A stretch of 64,000 nucleotides of DNA from an uncultured Lachnospiraceae bacterium (GCA_902780405.1 CACZFI010000006.1:1-64000); one strand, 5' to 3'; numbered from the stretch's first letter, positions 1-8,679 are shown. Program-made: numbers and translations. The notes: generated by a model from the sequence alone, not told the origin.

Positions 1-964
1 CCGCAGAGATGGCCCACATCGTCGCAGGCTTGATATACCAGCCGGAGCGTTTCGCCCCCGGCATCTTCGGATAGGTTGCAAGTGTCACGGAAACACCGGT
101 TTCGGCAAGCCCGTCGCTGTAGATCTTGGAATCACTGATCCAGCACATGGTACCGATGATCTCACCGGACATATACTTGCTTCTGTCAAAGCTGTCGACA
201 GGTGAAAGCACATGCGCGTCAAGCATGGACCTGTATACTTCGAGCAAATCCGTCAATTCCTCCTGAGACGGCATAAATGTACCGTTCGGAAGGAACATCT
301 GCTTACCCGTCTTTTGTTCATAGTAGGCCGCAAGGAAGAGCAGAAGCTGTTTCTTGCTCATACCGAGCACATACTTTCCGTCTTTTCCCAAAACCTCACC
401 CATAGCAAAGAGATCATCCCAGGTTTCGGGAACCGAAAGACCGTAGTGATCGAGCATATCCTGATTATAATAAAAGACGTGCGTATTCATGGCGATGGGA
501 AGTGCATTCAACTTGCCGTTTCTGGTTCCGAAGGAAAGCTCTTCCTCCGTAAACTGCGTAAGATCGATCCATTCGGAAAGACGGTTTAAGTCGTAGAAGC
601 CGTTACCGTCCGGAGAGTATTCCGGAATCCACGCATAGTTGATCTGCATCACGTCCGCCTCGGTTCCGGACTCCATCCAAACCTTGGTACGCTTGGCATA
701 TCCGTTCCAGTCACCGTAACGCAGAGACACATCAATCCCCTGTGTTTCCTCAAAATGCGAGACCCCTTCCATCGTGTATTTGTGTCTTTCGTCACTGCCC
801 CACCAGGAAAGACTCACTTTCGGATTCTCCTCCAACCCGATGGTGTAACGCTCGCTTTCATTTCGGTATTCCAAATTGGACTTCAGAGCAAGAAAGGCAA
901 CGATGAAGATCGCAACCATGGCTCCGACCAGCAGAAGGAATCTGCCCCTTTTAAACTCTTTCAT
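1..964 (-). CDS. Extracellular solute-binding protein, family 1 (C-terminus beyond window)
   Basis: Binding component of a carbohydrate-type ABC system, or a sensory relative of one. About 321 residues are visible; the rest lies off the left edge. After a basic N-terminus (MKEFKRGR) there is one hydrophobic segment (about residues 8-26), then a typical family 1 binding fold: a WWG strand, an ALP-AMNTHVFYYN stretch and a VPETWDDL motif. The start is the ATG at 964, set by GGAGG six bases upstream; an ATG six bases earlier has no spacing to that site. The segment ends without a lipobox cysteine, so the protein looks signal-anchored rather than a normal lipoprotein. Its start overlaps the end of the diguanylate cyclase gene, suggesting translational coupling. 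Substrate unknown. Confidence 0.85.
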   Translation of the reverse strand, partial: MKEFKRGRFLLLVGAMVAIFIVAFLALKSNLEYRNESERYTIGLEENPKVSLSWWGSDERHKYTMEGVSHFEETQGIDVSLRYGDWNGYAKRTKVWMESGTEADVMQINYAWIPEYSPDGNGFYDLNRLSEWIDLTQFTEEELSFGTRNGKLNALPIAMNTHVFYYNQDMLDHYGLSVPETWDDLFAMGEVLGKDGKYVLGMSKKQLLLFLAAYYEQKTGKQMFLPNGTFMPSQEELTDLLEVYRSMLDAHVLSPVDSFDRSKYMSGEIIGTMCWISDSKIYSDGLAETGVSVTLATYPKMPGAKRSGWYIKPATMWAISA

Positions 965-2474
965 CGGCATCCTCCCCATAGAAACAGTATTGTGCTTTCC
1001 CGTTTCGCTTTGCTCGGTACAGCGCAAGATCCGCGCGCTCGTACATTTCCGTAAAATCGGTATCTTTTCGTCTTGTGATATAGACGCCGCTGCTGATGGA
1101 CAGGGTATAGTCCTTCATCTCAAACTCGAATTCCCTGTTGAAAAGCTCCATCACCTGGTCCATGCGCTCCGAAACAGCCTCACGGATCTCGGCCTCGGAT
1201 ACGTCCCGACACTCCGTAAACAATGCAAACTCGTCACCACCCATACGTCCGATGACCGTATTCTCGTCATAGAATCCGCGGAGCAGCTTACCCTGCCGGA
1301 TGATCACCTGGTCTCCGTAGATATGTCCGAGGTTGTCATTGATCTGCTTGAAATTGTCCATATCGATCATAACAAAGACAAGGATGTCCTCGCCGTTTCC
1401 TTCCGGAATCCGCTTTTCAACCTCATCCTGGAAGGTACTCTTGTTCATAACGCCGGACAGTCTGTCAATCTCAGCCTTATTCTGAAGACTGGATACCATG
1501 CCGCCCATCGGTCTTCCGATCCGGATCAGCAAAAGCAGACCCATCAGGATCAATATACCCGCAAGGATCACGGATGCACGTATGGTAAACCGCCTCAAGG
1601 CATCGTTTTCTTCCAGGATCGTCTCCGTGGGAACCGAAGTCATAACGTGCCATCCGTTGCTGCAAAGGTTGGCATTGATAATGTAATCCTCGGTAGCGAT
1701 ACGCTCGGATATATTCTTAACTTCCTCAGGTGTGCGCAGCAGGCTTTTGATGTCGTCCGGGAGTTGCTTTCCGATCTCCTCCGTGTCGGAGGAATAAATG
1801 ATGCATCCCTCCTCGTCGAGCAAACGCACGACAAGCCCCCTGATCTCATCCGGGTAAATAAATACGGACGAGAGTTCCCTCGTGTAGATGGAGGAAACCA
1901 GGATCGCGTCCGGATTCAGACGTTTGACATAATAAATGCGATCGTAGTTCCCGCCGATGCCGAAGCACCAGCCGTCCTTGGTTCTGTTGTTGCCGATCTT
2001 TGCCGCAAATCCGTCATACAGACCGCCGTCTTTAAACATATCCTGCGTTCCGTGGGAAATCCAGCCCACCTTATGGTCGTCCGTATAAACAACCGCAAAG
2101 TCAGCGTAGTTATCCATCAGGCCGATATCAAGGATTCTGTTCCTGATGGTTTCTTCCGTTTTGATTTTGTCGTAGGCTTCGATGTCCGGATCCGTGGCAT
2201 CGTAAAGATAATAGAGTTCATCAGAAAAAAGGAGTGCAGGTGCTGTCTCCATACGCTCCAGATAAGAATTGATATTTAATTCCATCTGTCGACTGTTGAT
2301 GTCGATCAGACCGGATACTTCGCGTCGAATGGTCTGTTCGGTACGCTCCAGGATCACATAATCGATCAATGTCGTGATCATGATGACCAGGATAGCGAAC
2401 ACGGCCAGCATCTCGATCATATAGAAACGAAAACGTTCGCCCGATCCGTTCTTTCCATGGTGCTTAGAGCTCAT
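951..2474 (-). CDS. Membrane-bound diguanylate cyclase with extracellular Cache-like sensor
   Basis: Predicted to make cyclic di-GMP from two GTP in response to an extracytoplasmic signal. 507 aa: membrane segment about 20-42, a 250-residue outer domain of Cache type, a second membrane segment about 299-318, and a C-terminal GGDEF domain (about 335-500). The active-site loop is intact (GGDEF at 412-416) and the DMDNFKQIND metal/GTP motif is present near 371. The usual inhibitory RxxD site five residues before GGDEF is absent, so product feedback at that site is not expected. It lies just upstream of, and overlaps by 14 bp, the solute-binding protein gene, so the two may sense and respond together. 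Family assignment firm; ligand unknown. Confidence 0.93.
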   Translation of the reverse strand: MSSKHHGKNGSGERFRFYMIEMLAVFAILVIMITTLIDYVILERTEQTIRREVSGLIDINSRQMELNINSYLERMETAPALLFSDELYYLYDATDPDIEAYDKIKTEETIRNRILDIGLMDNYADFAVVYTDDHKVGWISHGTQDMFKDGGLYDGFAAKIGNNRTKDGWCFGIGGNYDRIYYVKRLNPDAILVSSIYTRELSSVFIYPDEIRGLVVRLLDEEGCIIYSSDTEEIGKQLPDDIKSLLRTPEEVKNISERIATEDYIINANLCSNGWHVMTSVPTETILEENDALRRFTIRASVILAGILILMGLLLLIRIGRPMGGMVSSLQNKAEIDRLSGVMNKSTFQDEVEKRIPEGNGEDILVFVMIDMDNFKQINDNLGHIYGDQVIIRQGKLLRGFYDENTVIGRMGGDEFALFTECRDVSEAEIREAVSERMDQVMELFNREFEFEMKDYTLSISSGVYITRRKDTDFTEMYERADLALYRAKRNGKAQYCFYGEDADERV

Positions 2475-2495
2475 GTACTCTCCTCGCGTTTCATG

Positions 2496-3101
2496 CTATG
2501 ATAATCCGGCTTCGTGCGCCGCAGCTTTAGCTGCGTCGATCTCCGCCTGTTTCTTCGCCTCATCCTCGGCAGCCTCACGATTCAGTCGCTCGATGATCTC
2601 CTGCGCGCGACGGATCTGCTCTGCCTTCTCGTCCTCAGACGGATCTGCGGACGACGCTGCCTTCTCACCCGCGGCATCTTTCGCATCGGCATCTTTCGCT
2701 TCCTCTGCCATCTGCTTGCCTTCCTCTATGAAGGCGGATACGTCGTTCCTGTTCTTGTTCATGATGGAGGCAATACGCTCTTCTTCCTCACGCTTCTTTC
2801 GCTCGACTGCGATCTCCTGTGCTCTTGCCTCCTCCTTCTCACGATTGATGCGATTCAATACCTCAAGCGCATCCGCGGAAGTACCCTCGGGGATCTCCGC
2901 TTCGTGAAATGCTCCGGCAGTTTCCGGTTCGGCATCCGTCGGTACAGACACTGAAATATCCTGCGAACCGGCAGTTTGCGTCTGATTGGCCGCCTGTGCC
3001 TGTTCGCGGCGCAGTTTTCTGTAATCGAGTTTGAAGACCGATGTAATATTCACACGCCACCATTTGATGACGCGCTGCGAAAATGCCTTCCAAATATTCA
3101 T
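2496..3101 (-). CDS. Charged coiled-coil protein of unknown function
   Basis: 201 aa, not recognised. The first ~35 residues are basic and aromatic (KWWRVN, then FKLDYRKLRR) and could lie along a membrane surface. The rest is low-complexity Ala/Glu/Lys/Arg sequence with two long predicted coiled-coil stretches (about 85-125 and 155-195) around an Asp/Ala-rich linker. There is no signal peptide or catalytic motif. Start supported by GGAGGGTGTC just before the ATG; a TATAAT-like box at 3138-3143 could be its promoter. It sits between a two-component operon and the diguanylate cyclase gene, all on one strand. Composition alone does not give a function. Confidence 0.75.
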   Translation of the reverse strand: MNIWKAFSQRVIKWWRVNITSVFKLDYRKLRREQAQAANQTQTAGSQDISVSVPTDAEPETAGAFHEAEIPEGTSADALEVLNRINREKEEARAQEIAVERKKREEEERIASIMNKNRNDVSAFIEEGKQMAEEAKDADAKDAAGEKAASSADPSEDEKAEQIRRAQEIIERLNREAAEDEAKKQAEIDAAKAAAHEAGLS

Positions 3102-3149
3102 GACACCCTCCGAAGATCAAGGATCATTCATGTCATAATTATATAACAA

Positions 3150-4460
3150 TTATGATGTTTTGGAAAGTGAAGAATGCAGAGTCACGGTGAAACGCGTTCC
3201 GAATTCGGGACGCGAGAGAACCTCGATGGTTCCCTTGTGCGCATCCACGATCCACTTTGCAATGGAAAGCCCCAGTCCCGATCCTCCGGTATTGCCGGCT
3301 CTTGCCACATCCGATCTGTAAAAACGCTCAAAAATGTGCGAAACGTCCTTTTCATGCATGCCCATGCCCTCATCCTGTACGGTAAAGGCGGGTTCTCCGT
3401 CGACAAAACGGGTGCCGATCGTAATGGCATCTCCCTCATTGGAGTATTTTGCGGCATTCTGGACCAGGATTCTCATGGTCTGCTTCAGCATGGCGACATC
3501 TCCCGTCACGGAAACCGGTGCAAGTTCACCATCCTCCTCGGGATCGCCCGTCACGGGAACCGTTTTCCCTTCGGTATTCGGAAGCATCAGCCTGTAGCGA
3601 TGCTTTTCGTCGATCATCATGGATTCCTCCCATACCTCGGTCACCACATCGTTTAGGTTGAACTCCACAAAATGAAGCGTGTTTCTGCCGCTGTCTCCCC
3701 TTGCCAAAAACAGGAGCTGCTCCACGAGTTCCTTCATATGTTCGGATTCGTTTTTAAGCGCTTCGATAGCCTCTGTTAAGACATTTTCATCTTCCTTGCC
3801 CCAGCGGTCAAGCATACCGACATACCCCTGGATCACGGAGATCGGCGTGCGCAGCTCGTGAGACGCATCGGAGACAAATCTGGCCTGCTGCCGTTCCTGC
3901 TCTCTGATCCTTGCAAGCAGATTATTGAGTGCGATCTCGATACAGTAGAGATCTGAATTTCCGGTTGCTATGGAGACCTCCGTTGCGTCCGTTTCCACAT
4001 GATCGATGGCCTTCGCAAGTTCTTCCATCTTATTGGAATCCACCGGTGCACTGGAGAATTCCTCCGCCCGGATGGCAAGTTCGTTTAACGGACGAAGCTT
4101 TGCACGTATGGTTCCCGCGGAAAAAAGCGAGAAGAAGAGTACAAAGAATTCTCCGACGGCAATCACGCCTCCGCCGAGAAGCAGATATCTGCCCAGGTGA
4201 TCCCCATAGAATTCAAAAACTCTTCCGTCCTCCGCAGTTACGGAATAGATGATCTTATGCACGCTGTCAAAAACGAGATCTCTTCCCGCGATAACGGCTG
4301 TCTGTCGAACATGATCGTCACACCACAGGACATAGCATCCCAAGAAAGCCGCCAGGATCAGTGCATCCAAAAACAGCAGCTGAAACAAAAGCCTCACCCA
4401 GAAGCTCACATTGATCTTATTCGCTATGGAACTGGTTTTCCTGCTGATTCCCTTTCTCAT
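3150..4460 (-). CDS. Sensor histidine kinase of two-component system
   Basis: Autophosphorylating membrane kinase for the response regulator encoded 4 bp upstream. 436 aa: two membrane segments (about 23-46 and 92-115) enclosing a short outer loop, a HAMP-like linker, HisKA with the phospho-accepting His201 in SHELRTP, and HATPase with N box (NAAKYS, about 335), G1 (DEGMGM, about 363), F box (FERFYR) and G2 (GGSGLGLSI, about 392). The ATPase domain carries an unusual in-frame near-duplication of about 15 residues before the N box (VPVTGD, later VSVTGD). All catalytic motifs are intact. The signal cannot be read from the sequence; the short sensor loop suggests a membrane or envelope cue. Confidence 0.95.
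   Translation of the reverse strand: MRKGISRKTSSIANKINVSFWVRLLFQLLFLDALILAAFLGCYVLWCDDHVRQTAVIAGRDLVFDSVHKIIYSVTAEDGRVFEFYGDHLGRYLLLGGGVIAVGEFFVLFFSLFSAGTIRAKLRPLNELAIRAEEFSSAPVDSNKMEELAKAIDHVETDATEVSIATGNSDLYCIEIALNNLLARIREQERQQARFVSDASHELRTPISVIQGYVGMLDRWGKEDENVLTEAIEALKNESEHMKELVEQLLFLARGDSGRNTLHFVEFNLNDVVTEVWEESMMIDEKHRYRLMLPNTEGKTVPVTGDPEEDGELAPVSVTGDVAMLKQTMRILVQNAAKYSNEGDAITIGTRFVDGEPAFTVQDEGMGMHEKDVSHIFERFYRSDVARAGNTGGSGLGLSIAKWIVDAHKGTIEVLSRPEFGTRFTVTLHSSLSKTS
3498..3562. repeat. Short in-frame duplication inside the histidine kinase gene
   Basis: Positions 3498-3517 and 3543-3562 are the same 20-nt sequence with two mismatches, 45 bp apart (15 codons). The copies encode the VSVTGD and VPVTGD stretches of the kinase ATPase domain. 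This looks like a recent in-frame slippage duplication that lengthened the loop before the N box. Confidence 0.7.
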
Positions 4461-4464
4461 ACGA

Positions 4465-5148
4465 TCAATCCTTTATGGAATAACCGACGCCCCTTACGGT
4501 TGTGATGAGCTTCACCCCGTACTTGTCGTCGATCTTGGTTCTTAAGTATCTCACATAAACATCGATGATATTGGTCTCGCCCATGTAGTCGTAACCGCAC
4601 ACCTCATTCACCAGCTTCTCTCTGTCCAGAACAATGTTCTTATTCTTCATCAATGTCTTCAGCAGTTCGAATTCCCGGTTGGTAAGTTCCACGGGTTCAC
4701 CGTTCACCGTGACCTCATGTCTGTCACAGTCAAGCACCACGCCACGCACGGAAAGCTGCTCCGTCTTTACCGCAGACTCGGCATTTCCTCCGTGTTTCTT
4801 TAACGCCACACGGATCCTGGCGAGCAGTTCCTCGATGGCGAAGGGCTTGGTGATATAGTCATCCGCACCCGCATCAAGTCCCGACACCTTATCCATCACG
4901 GCATCCCGGGCAGTGAGCATGATCACCGGCGTGTCCTTTTCGTTTCTGATCCTTCTAAGCACCTCGAGACCGTTTAATCCGGGGAGCATCACATCCAAAA
5001 GGATCAGGTCAAATGCACCGGAAAGGGCGAGTTCAAGACCCGTCCTTCCGTCAAATGCCTTTTCAACTTCATTGCCCTCATGGCGCAGTTCAAGTTCTAC
5101 AAATCGCGCAATCTTTTCTTCATCTTCTACGATCAGTATCTTACTCAT
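4465..5148 (-). CDS. OmpR/PhoB-family response regulator
   Basis: DNA-binding partner of the downstream kinase. 227 aa from the ATG at 5148, which reads MSKILIVEDEE and has AAGGA upstream; a longer reading frame would run into the preceding gene. Receiver domain about 1-118 with acidic pocket E8/D9 and phospho-acceptor D52 in LLDVMLPG; winged-helix domain about 130-227 with the usual ELTNREFELL and RGVGYSI blocks. The start overlaps the stop of the UBA/DUF4342 gene (ATGA-type junction), so the three genes form an operon. The 11-bp-phased TTAATC boxes at 5772-5815 before the operon are the form of site this family binds, so autoregulation is plausible. Confidence 0.95.
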   Translation of the reverse strand: MSKILIVEDEEKIARFVELELRHEGNEVEKAFDGRTGLELALSGAFDLILLDVMLPGLNGLEVLRRIRNEKDTPVIMLTARDAVMDKVSGLDAGADDYITKPFAIEELLARIRVALKKHGGNAESAVKTEQLSVRGVVLDCDRHEVTVNGEPVELTNREFELLKTLMKNKNIVLDREKLVNEVCGYDYMGETNIIDVYVRYLRTKIDDKYGVKLITTVRGVGYSIKD

Positions 5149-5704
5149 TGTCGTCCTTCTTGTCCTTCTTCTCTGCGGCAACGCTGGTCTTGATATCATC
5201 CACCACGTTGCTTGCCTTATTGCTTAAGTCGTTTAGATTTACGGTAACATCATCCATGCCCTCAAAGTCGTACTTGCATCCGCAAAAGAGTCCGACGATC
5301 AGCATGGGTATGGTGAACCAGAAGCCGAAGATCATAAGTACCACCAGTACCAGAAGCGGAAGAGACAGAACTTTTTTGTCATCCTTTCTCACATGGAACT
5401 TGATCTCCATACCGCGTGTGCATACCTTTGAAACCCAGTCTCCGAAGCGTCCCATCATTTCGCCGAAGTTTTCCTTACGGCAGCTCTTTTCGTAGTCCTC
5501 GTGTGCCCTCGTAAGGTCGTCGGAAAGCTCCGCTGCGGTCGTCGTGTAGCTTGACGTTCCTGGTCCTTTGATCTTTCCGAGTTTCTCAAGATATACGATC
5601 GCATCGAGCACATCGTAATCGCATGCCTCAAGTGCGGATTTTGCGTCGTCGTATGAAACGCCTGTCTTCTCTCTGATTTTTTCTGCTTTCTCCAAATGGT
5701 CCAT
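5141..5704 (-). CDS. UBA-like / DUF4342-like membrane-associated protein
   Basis: 187 aa, first gene of the operon with the response regulator and kinase. Residues 1-43 form a UBA/TS-N-like three-helix domain (KIREKTGVSYDDAKSALE, then DYDVLDAIVYLEK) like the N-terminus of elongation factor Ts. Residues about 95-150 match the DUF4342 pattern: KFHVRKDDKKVLSLPL followed by a hydrophobic stretch (about 113-141) that could be one long or two short membrane segments. The C-terminal tail is acidic and lysine-rich. The function of this domain pair is not established; its place in front of a two-component system suggests that it is regulated by, or modulates, that system. Confidence 0.85.
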   Translation of the reverse strand: MDHLEKAEKIREKTGVSYDDAKSALEACDYDVLDAIVYLEKLGKIKGPGTSSYTTTAAELSDDLTRAHEDYEKSCRKENFGEMMGRFGDWVSKVCTRGMEIKFHVRKDDKKVLSLPLLVLVVLMIFGFWFTIPMLIVGLFCGCKYDFEGMDDVTVNLNDLSNKASNVVDDIKTSVAAEKKDKKDDNE

Positions 5705-5761
5705 CTTACATACATCCTTTCATATCCCCGTGCGGGGTTTCTTGTCTCAACCTGTGACCAT

Positions 5762-5815
5762 AGGATACCGCAGATTGATTAAACTAAAATGTGTGAAAGA
5801 TTAAAATAAGATTAA
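5762..5815 (-). promoter_or_regulatory. Phased TTAATC operator and promoter of the UBA/DUF4342 two-component operon
   Basis: Reading the minus strand, TTAATC occurs at 5815-5810, 5804-5799 and 5782-5777. The spacings are exactly 11, 22 and 33 bp from the first, and the skipped 11-bp position has a weak variant. A TATCCT -10-like box follows at 5767-5762. Direct repeats at one helical turn are the classical binding pattern of OmpR/PhoB/PhoP-family regulators, and such a regulator is encoded in this operon. The repeats are seen directly; the regulator match is inferred. Confidence 0.65.
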
Positions 5816-5834
5816 GAAACGAAGAACAGCATCC

Positions 5835-6551
5835 TTATACACGGATGCTGTTAAATACTTCGCCGATCTTCTGGTTTAATACGATATCCGCCTGTGAATC
5901 TCTCGGTGTCGGCTGCATGTTGATCACAACCAGATACTTGCCGTGGAAGTAATCGATCAGTCCGGCTGCGGGATATACCGCAAGTGACGTACCTCCGATG
6001 ATCAGCATGTCCGCATGACTGATGTGGTCCACTGTTTTGGCGATCACACTCGAGTCAAGTCCTTCCTCGTAAAGCACCACATCCGGTCGAACGGTACCAC
6101 CGCAGGCATCACATTTCGGAATCCCTTTCTGACCCATGATATAGGGCAGATCAAAATGCTTGCCGCACTCCATGCAGTAGTTTCTGAGAACCGACCCGTG
6201 CAGTTCAAGAACTTCTTTGCTTCCGGCCTTTTGATGCAGCCCGTCGATGTTCTGGGTAACAACTGCCTTCACCTTACCTGCCGCCTCAAGCTCGGCAAGC
6301 TTTTTGTGCGCTGCGTTGGGCTCGGCATGCTCGAAGATCATCTTGTCTCTGTAGAACTCATAAAACTCATCCGTTCTGGACATGAAGAAGCTGTGACTTA
6401 CAATCGTCTCCGGCGGGTATTTGTACTTCTGATTGTACAGTCCGTCGGTGCTTCGAAAGTCCGGGATGCCGCTTTCCGTCGACACACCCGCGCCGCCGAA
6501 AAACACAATGTAATTACTGTCATCAATCGCTGCCTGAAGTTTCTCGATCAT
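5835..6551 (-). CDS. cobB: NAD-dependent protein deacylase, Sir2 family
   Basis: Removes acetyl (or related acyl) groups from lysine side chains using NAD+, in the cytoplasm. 238 aa, normal bacterial length. Motifs in order: GAG at 20-22, GIPDFRS 28-34, TQNIDGLH 99-106, catalytic His118 in LHGS, a zinc ribbon with Cys126, 129, 147 and 150, and GTSL at 187-190. The start is 11 bp after the cdaR stop on the same strand, so it may be the last gene of the c-di-AMP operon. All catalytic residues are present. Acyl preference cannot be judged with confidence. Confidence 0.95.
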   Translation of the reverse strand: MIEKLQAAIDDSNYIVFFGGAGVSTESGIPDFRSTDGLYNQKYKYPPETIVSHSFFMSRTDEFYEFYRDKMIFEHAEPNAAHKKLAELEAAGKVKAVVTQNIDGLHQKAGSKEVLELHGSVLRNYCMECGKHFDLPYIMGQKGIPKCDACGGTVRPDVVLYEEGLDSSVIAKTVDHISHADMLIIGGTSLAVYPAAGLIDYFHGKYLVVINMQPTPRDSQADIVLNQKIGEVFNSIRV

Positions 6552-6562
6552 AGGATACCTCC

Positions 6563-7789
6563 CTACTTGCCGGTGACGGTCATCGTGACATCACCGAGAA
6601 TCTCGAGTGTCACACCATCAATCTCCGCAGATTTCAACTCCACGCTCTGATCATCACCGATGGCGAGTCCGGAACAGTCCACATAGAGTGCAAGATCCTG
6701 TAAGGACAGCTCTTCCAGTGTGCTCTCAAATCCATAAGCATTGATCTTCACGTTGGATAGATTGATCGTATAAGTGTAGCCCTGCTGGCGTCCCTTGATA
6801 CTTACGGTTGCCGCAGTCGGTGTATAACTTCGCGTCACATATCTGCTGATCTTTGCGGTCACCACAAGGTTTCTGTCGCTTTCCACCGCGAACACGCCCT
6901 CGGGCAGATACTTGGTATAGTCTACGGATTGCTGAAGATCCTCGGACAGTCCTTCCACGGAGATATCTCCGATGGAAAGTTTGGACAGGGATGCCAGTAC
7001 TTTCTCATCCGCCGCCACATGAATCTTCTCGGGCTGATAAGCCGTATCCTCCACGGCATAGCCGTCGGCGGGACTTCCGACAAATTCCACAACCACCGGG
7101 ATCTCCTTTACATGAAGGATCTTGATGCTGGCAGTTGCCTTGGTCTCGCTTAAAGTCAGTTTTTCACTTGTGATGGGATCACCGTATGCATCCAGGACAT
7201 CGATCTCGGAAGTCTCCGTCAGATCCTTTGTGGCACCGTTTACGGGAACGGATACGGAAACCTCCGTAATCTTCTCCACGGTACTCTTCGGTCCCTCAAT
7301 GGTAACGATTCCGGGATTGGTGGTGGTGTCTCCGACCGCAAAGCCTTCTCCGGGCGATCCGGTCGTCTTGACCTTGATGGGGAACTGCATGGATGCCTTG
7401 TCCTCTAAGTTCAGGGTCATGACATTGTCCGCGATGGTGATGGTGATATCGTTCTCGATGGACTTTCTCGTCGGCTCCACCTTGATCTGCACGGTGTTGG
7501 TGATGGACATCTCCGAGAGATCCGCTGTTGCGTTGAAATCGGCGGCGGAAAGGCTTCCGACAACGGAACGTCTGCCCTTCACCGTGATGTCCACGGTACT
7601 GCCCTTGGAAACTTCGTAAATCTGATCATGTTCCTCAAGCACATCACCGTTTAATTGTGTTACGGGAATTCCCGTGATTTTCTTGGTCGTCTGGTAGTCG
7701 GAGATGTTCATGACCACAAGCCACAGCAGGCATGCGAAGAAGATCGCAAGGACCTTCAGACCGAGATTCTTGAAGAGTTTTTCTTTCAT
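6563..7789 (-). CDS. cdaR: CdaR, YbbR-domain regulator of diadenylate cyclase
   Basis: Membrane-anchored partner that modulates CdaA. 408 aa: a short basic N-terminus, one membrane segment (about 10-28), then an extracytoplasmic part with about four YbbR repeats (roughly 40-110, 130-215, 235-310, 325-395), recognisable by their TVEKITEV/EKVLASL-type helices and PVTQLNG-like strands. The start overlaps the cdaA stop by four bases (ATGA). The gene order cdaA-cdaR is conserved in Firmicutes. The glmM gene that often follows is not here; a Sir2 gene takes its place. Confidence 0.95.
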   Translation of the reverse strand: MKEKLFKNLGLKVLAIFFACLLWLVVMNISDYQTTKKITGIPVTQLNGDVLEEHDQIYEVSKGSTVDITVKGRRSVVGSLSAADFNATADLSEMSITNTVQIKVEPTRKSIENDITITIADNVMTLNLEDKASMQFPIKVKTTGSPGEGFAVGDTTTNPGIVTIEGPKSTVEKITEVSVSVPVNGATKDLTETSEIDVLDAYGDPITSEKLTLSETKATASIKILHVKEIPVVVEFVGSPADGYAVEDTAYQPEKIHVAADEKVLASLSKLSIGDISVEGLSEDLQQSVDYTKYLPEGVFAVESDRNLVVTAKISRYVTRSYTPTAATVSIKGRQQGYTYTINLSNVKINAYGFESTLEELSLQDLALYVDCSGLAIGDDQSVELKSAEIDGVTLEILGDVTMTVTGK

Positions 7790-8661
7790 GCCCGATCCAC
7801 CTCCTTATCCCTTCTCTTGGAACGGCGGTTCTTCTTGCCTGTCATCTTGCCCATCCTTAAGGCCTCAAGTTCTCTGCGGAGACTCTCGGAATCAAGGTTC
7901 CTCTTAAGGAGTCCGCCCTGGGCCAGGGAGATCGCGCCGTTTTCTTCGGATACCACAATGGTGACACTGTCTGACACCTCGCTGATGCCGACGGCCGCAC
8001 GATGTCTGGTTCCGAGATCCTTGTTTAAGTCGTGTCTTCCCGTAAGCGGCAGATAACAGGTTGCGGCGATCACGCGGTTGTTGCGTATGATAACAGCGCC
8101 GTCATGCAGCGGCGTGTTCTTTTCGAAGATGTTGATGAGGAGCTGCTTGGTCACATGCGCATCCACCTGGATACCCGTGCTCTCATACTCACCCAAGGCA
8201 ACATTCTGCTCAATGACGATCAGAGCTCCCGTTTTGGCCTTGCTCATGTCAATGGATGCAGCGACCAGTTCGCGTATGGTGTGCTCCGTGATACGATTGG
8301 ATTTGTCACCGGAATCATCGCGGGTTAAGACCTCGGAAAGGATGTTCTTTCTTCCGAGTTCCTCAAGTCCGCGCCGGAGTTCCGGCTGGAAGAGGATGAA
8401 CAGCGCAAGGATACTGACGCTGATCATATTCCTGTAGATCCAGAGAATGGTATTCATATTGAAAAAAGATGCTATGGCGAAAACGATCGCCAGAATCAGA
8501 ATACCCTTGAACAATGTCCATGCTCTCGTTCGTTTGAACCAGAGCATGACATAGTAGATAACAAAGGAAAGTATAATGATTTCCAAGATGTCGGACAAAC
8601 GGATATCCGGCACGTAAAACCAGTCAAAGTATTCTTTTAAACCGGAAACAAATTTGCTCAA
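7786..8661 (-). CDS. cdaA: Diadenylate cyclase CdaA
   Basis: Makes cyclic di-AMP from two ATP at the cytoplasmic face of the membrane; the messenger controls potassium and osmolyte uptake and cell-wall balance in Firmicutes. 291 aa: three membrane segments (about 24-41, 51-67, 77-93) and a DAC domain (about 110-250) with both signature motifs, DGA at 187-189 and RHR at 219-221. The C-terminus ends in a strongly basic tail (about 272-290). It is preceded by two unknown membrane-protein genes on the same strand and followed by cdaR with a four-base overlap. Confidence 0.97.
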   Translation of the reverse strand: MSKFVSGLKEYFDWFYVPDIRLSDILEIIILSFVIYYVMLWFKRTRAWTLFKGILILAIVFAIASFFNMNTILWIYRNMISVSILALFILFQPELRRGLEELGRKNILSEVLTRDDSGDKSNRITEHTIRELVAASIDMSKAKTGALIVIEQNVALGEYESTGIQVDAHVTKQLLINIFEKNTPLHDGAVIIRNNRVIAATCYLPLTGRHDLNKDLGTRHRAAVGISEVSDSVTIVVSEENGAISLAQGGLLKRNLDSESLRRELEALRMGKMTGKKNRRSKRRDKEVDRA

Positions 8662-8679
8662 ACCGACACCCCGTTTCGA

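Noticed and set aside
876..2279. 467-codon open frame on the plus strand opposite the diguanylate cyclase
   Set aside because: It lies entirely over an established GGDEF gene, has no ribosome site and no recognisable domain; codon shadow.
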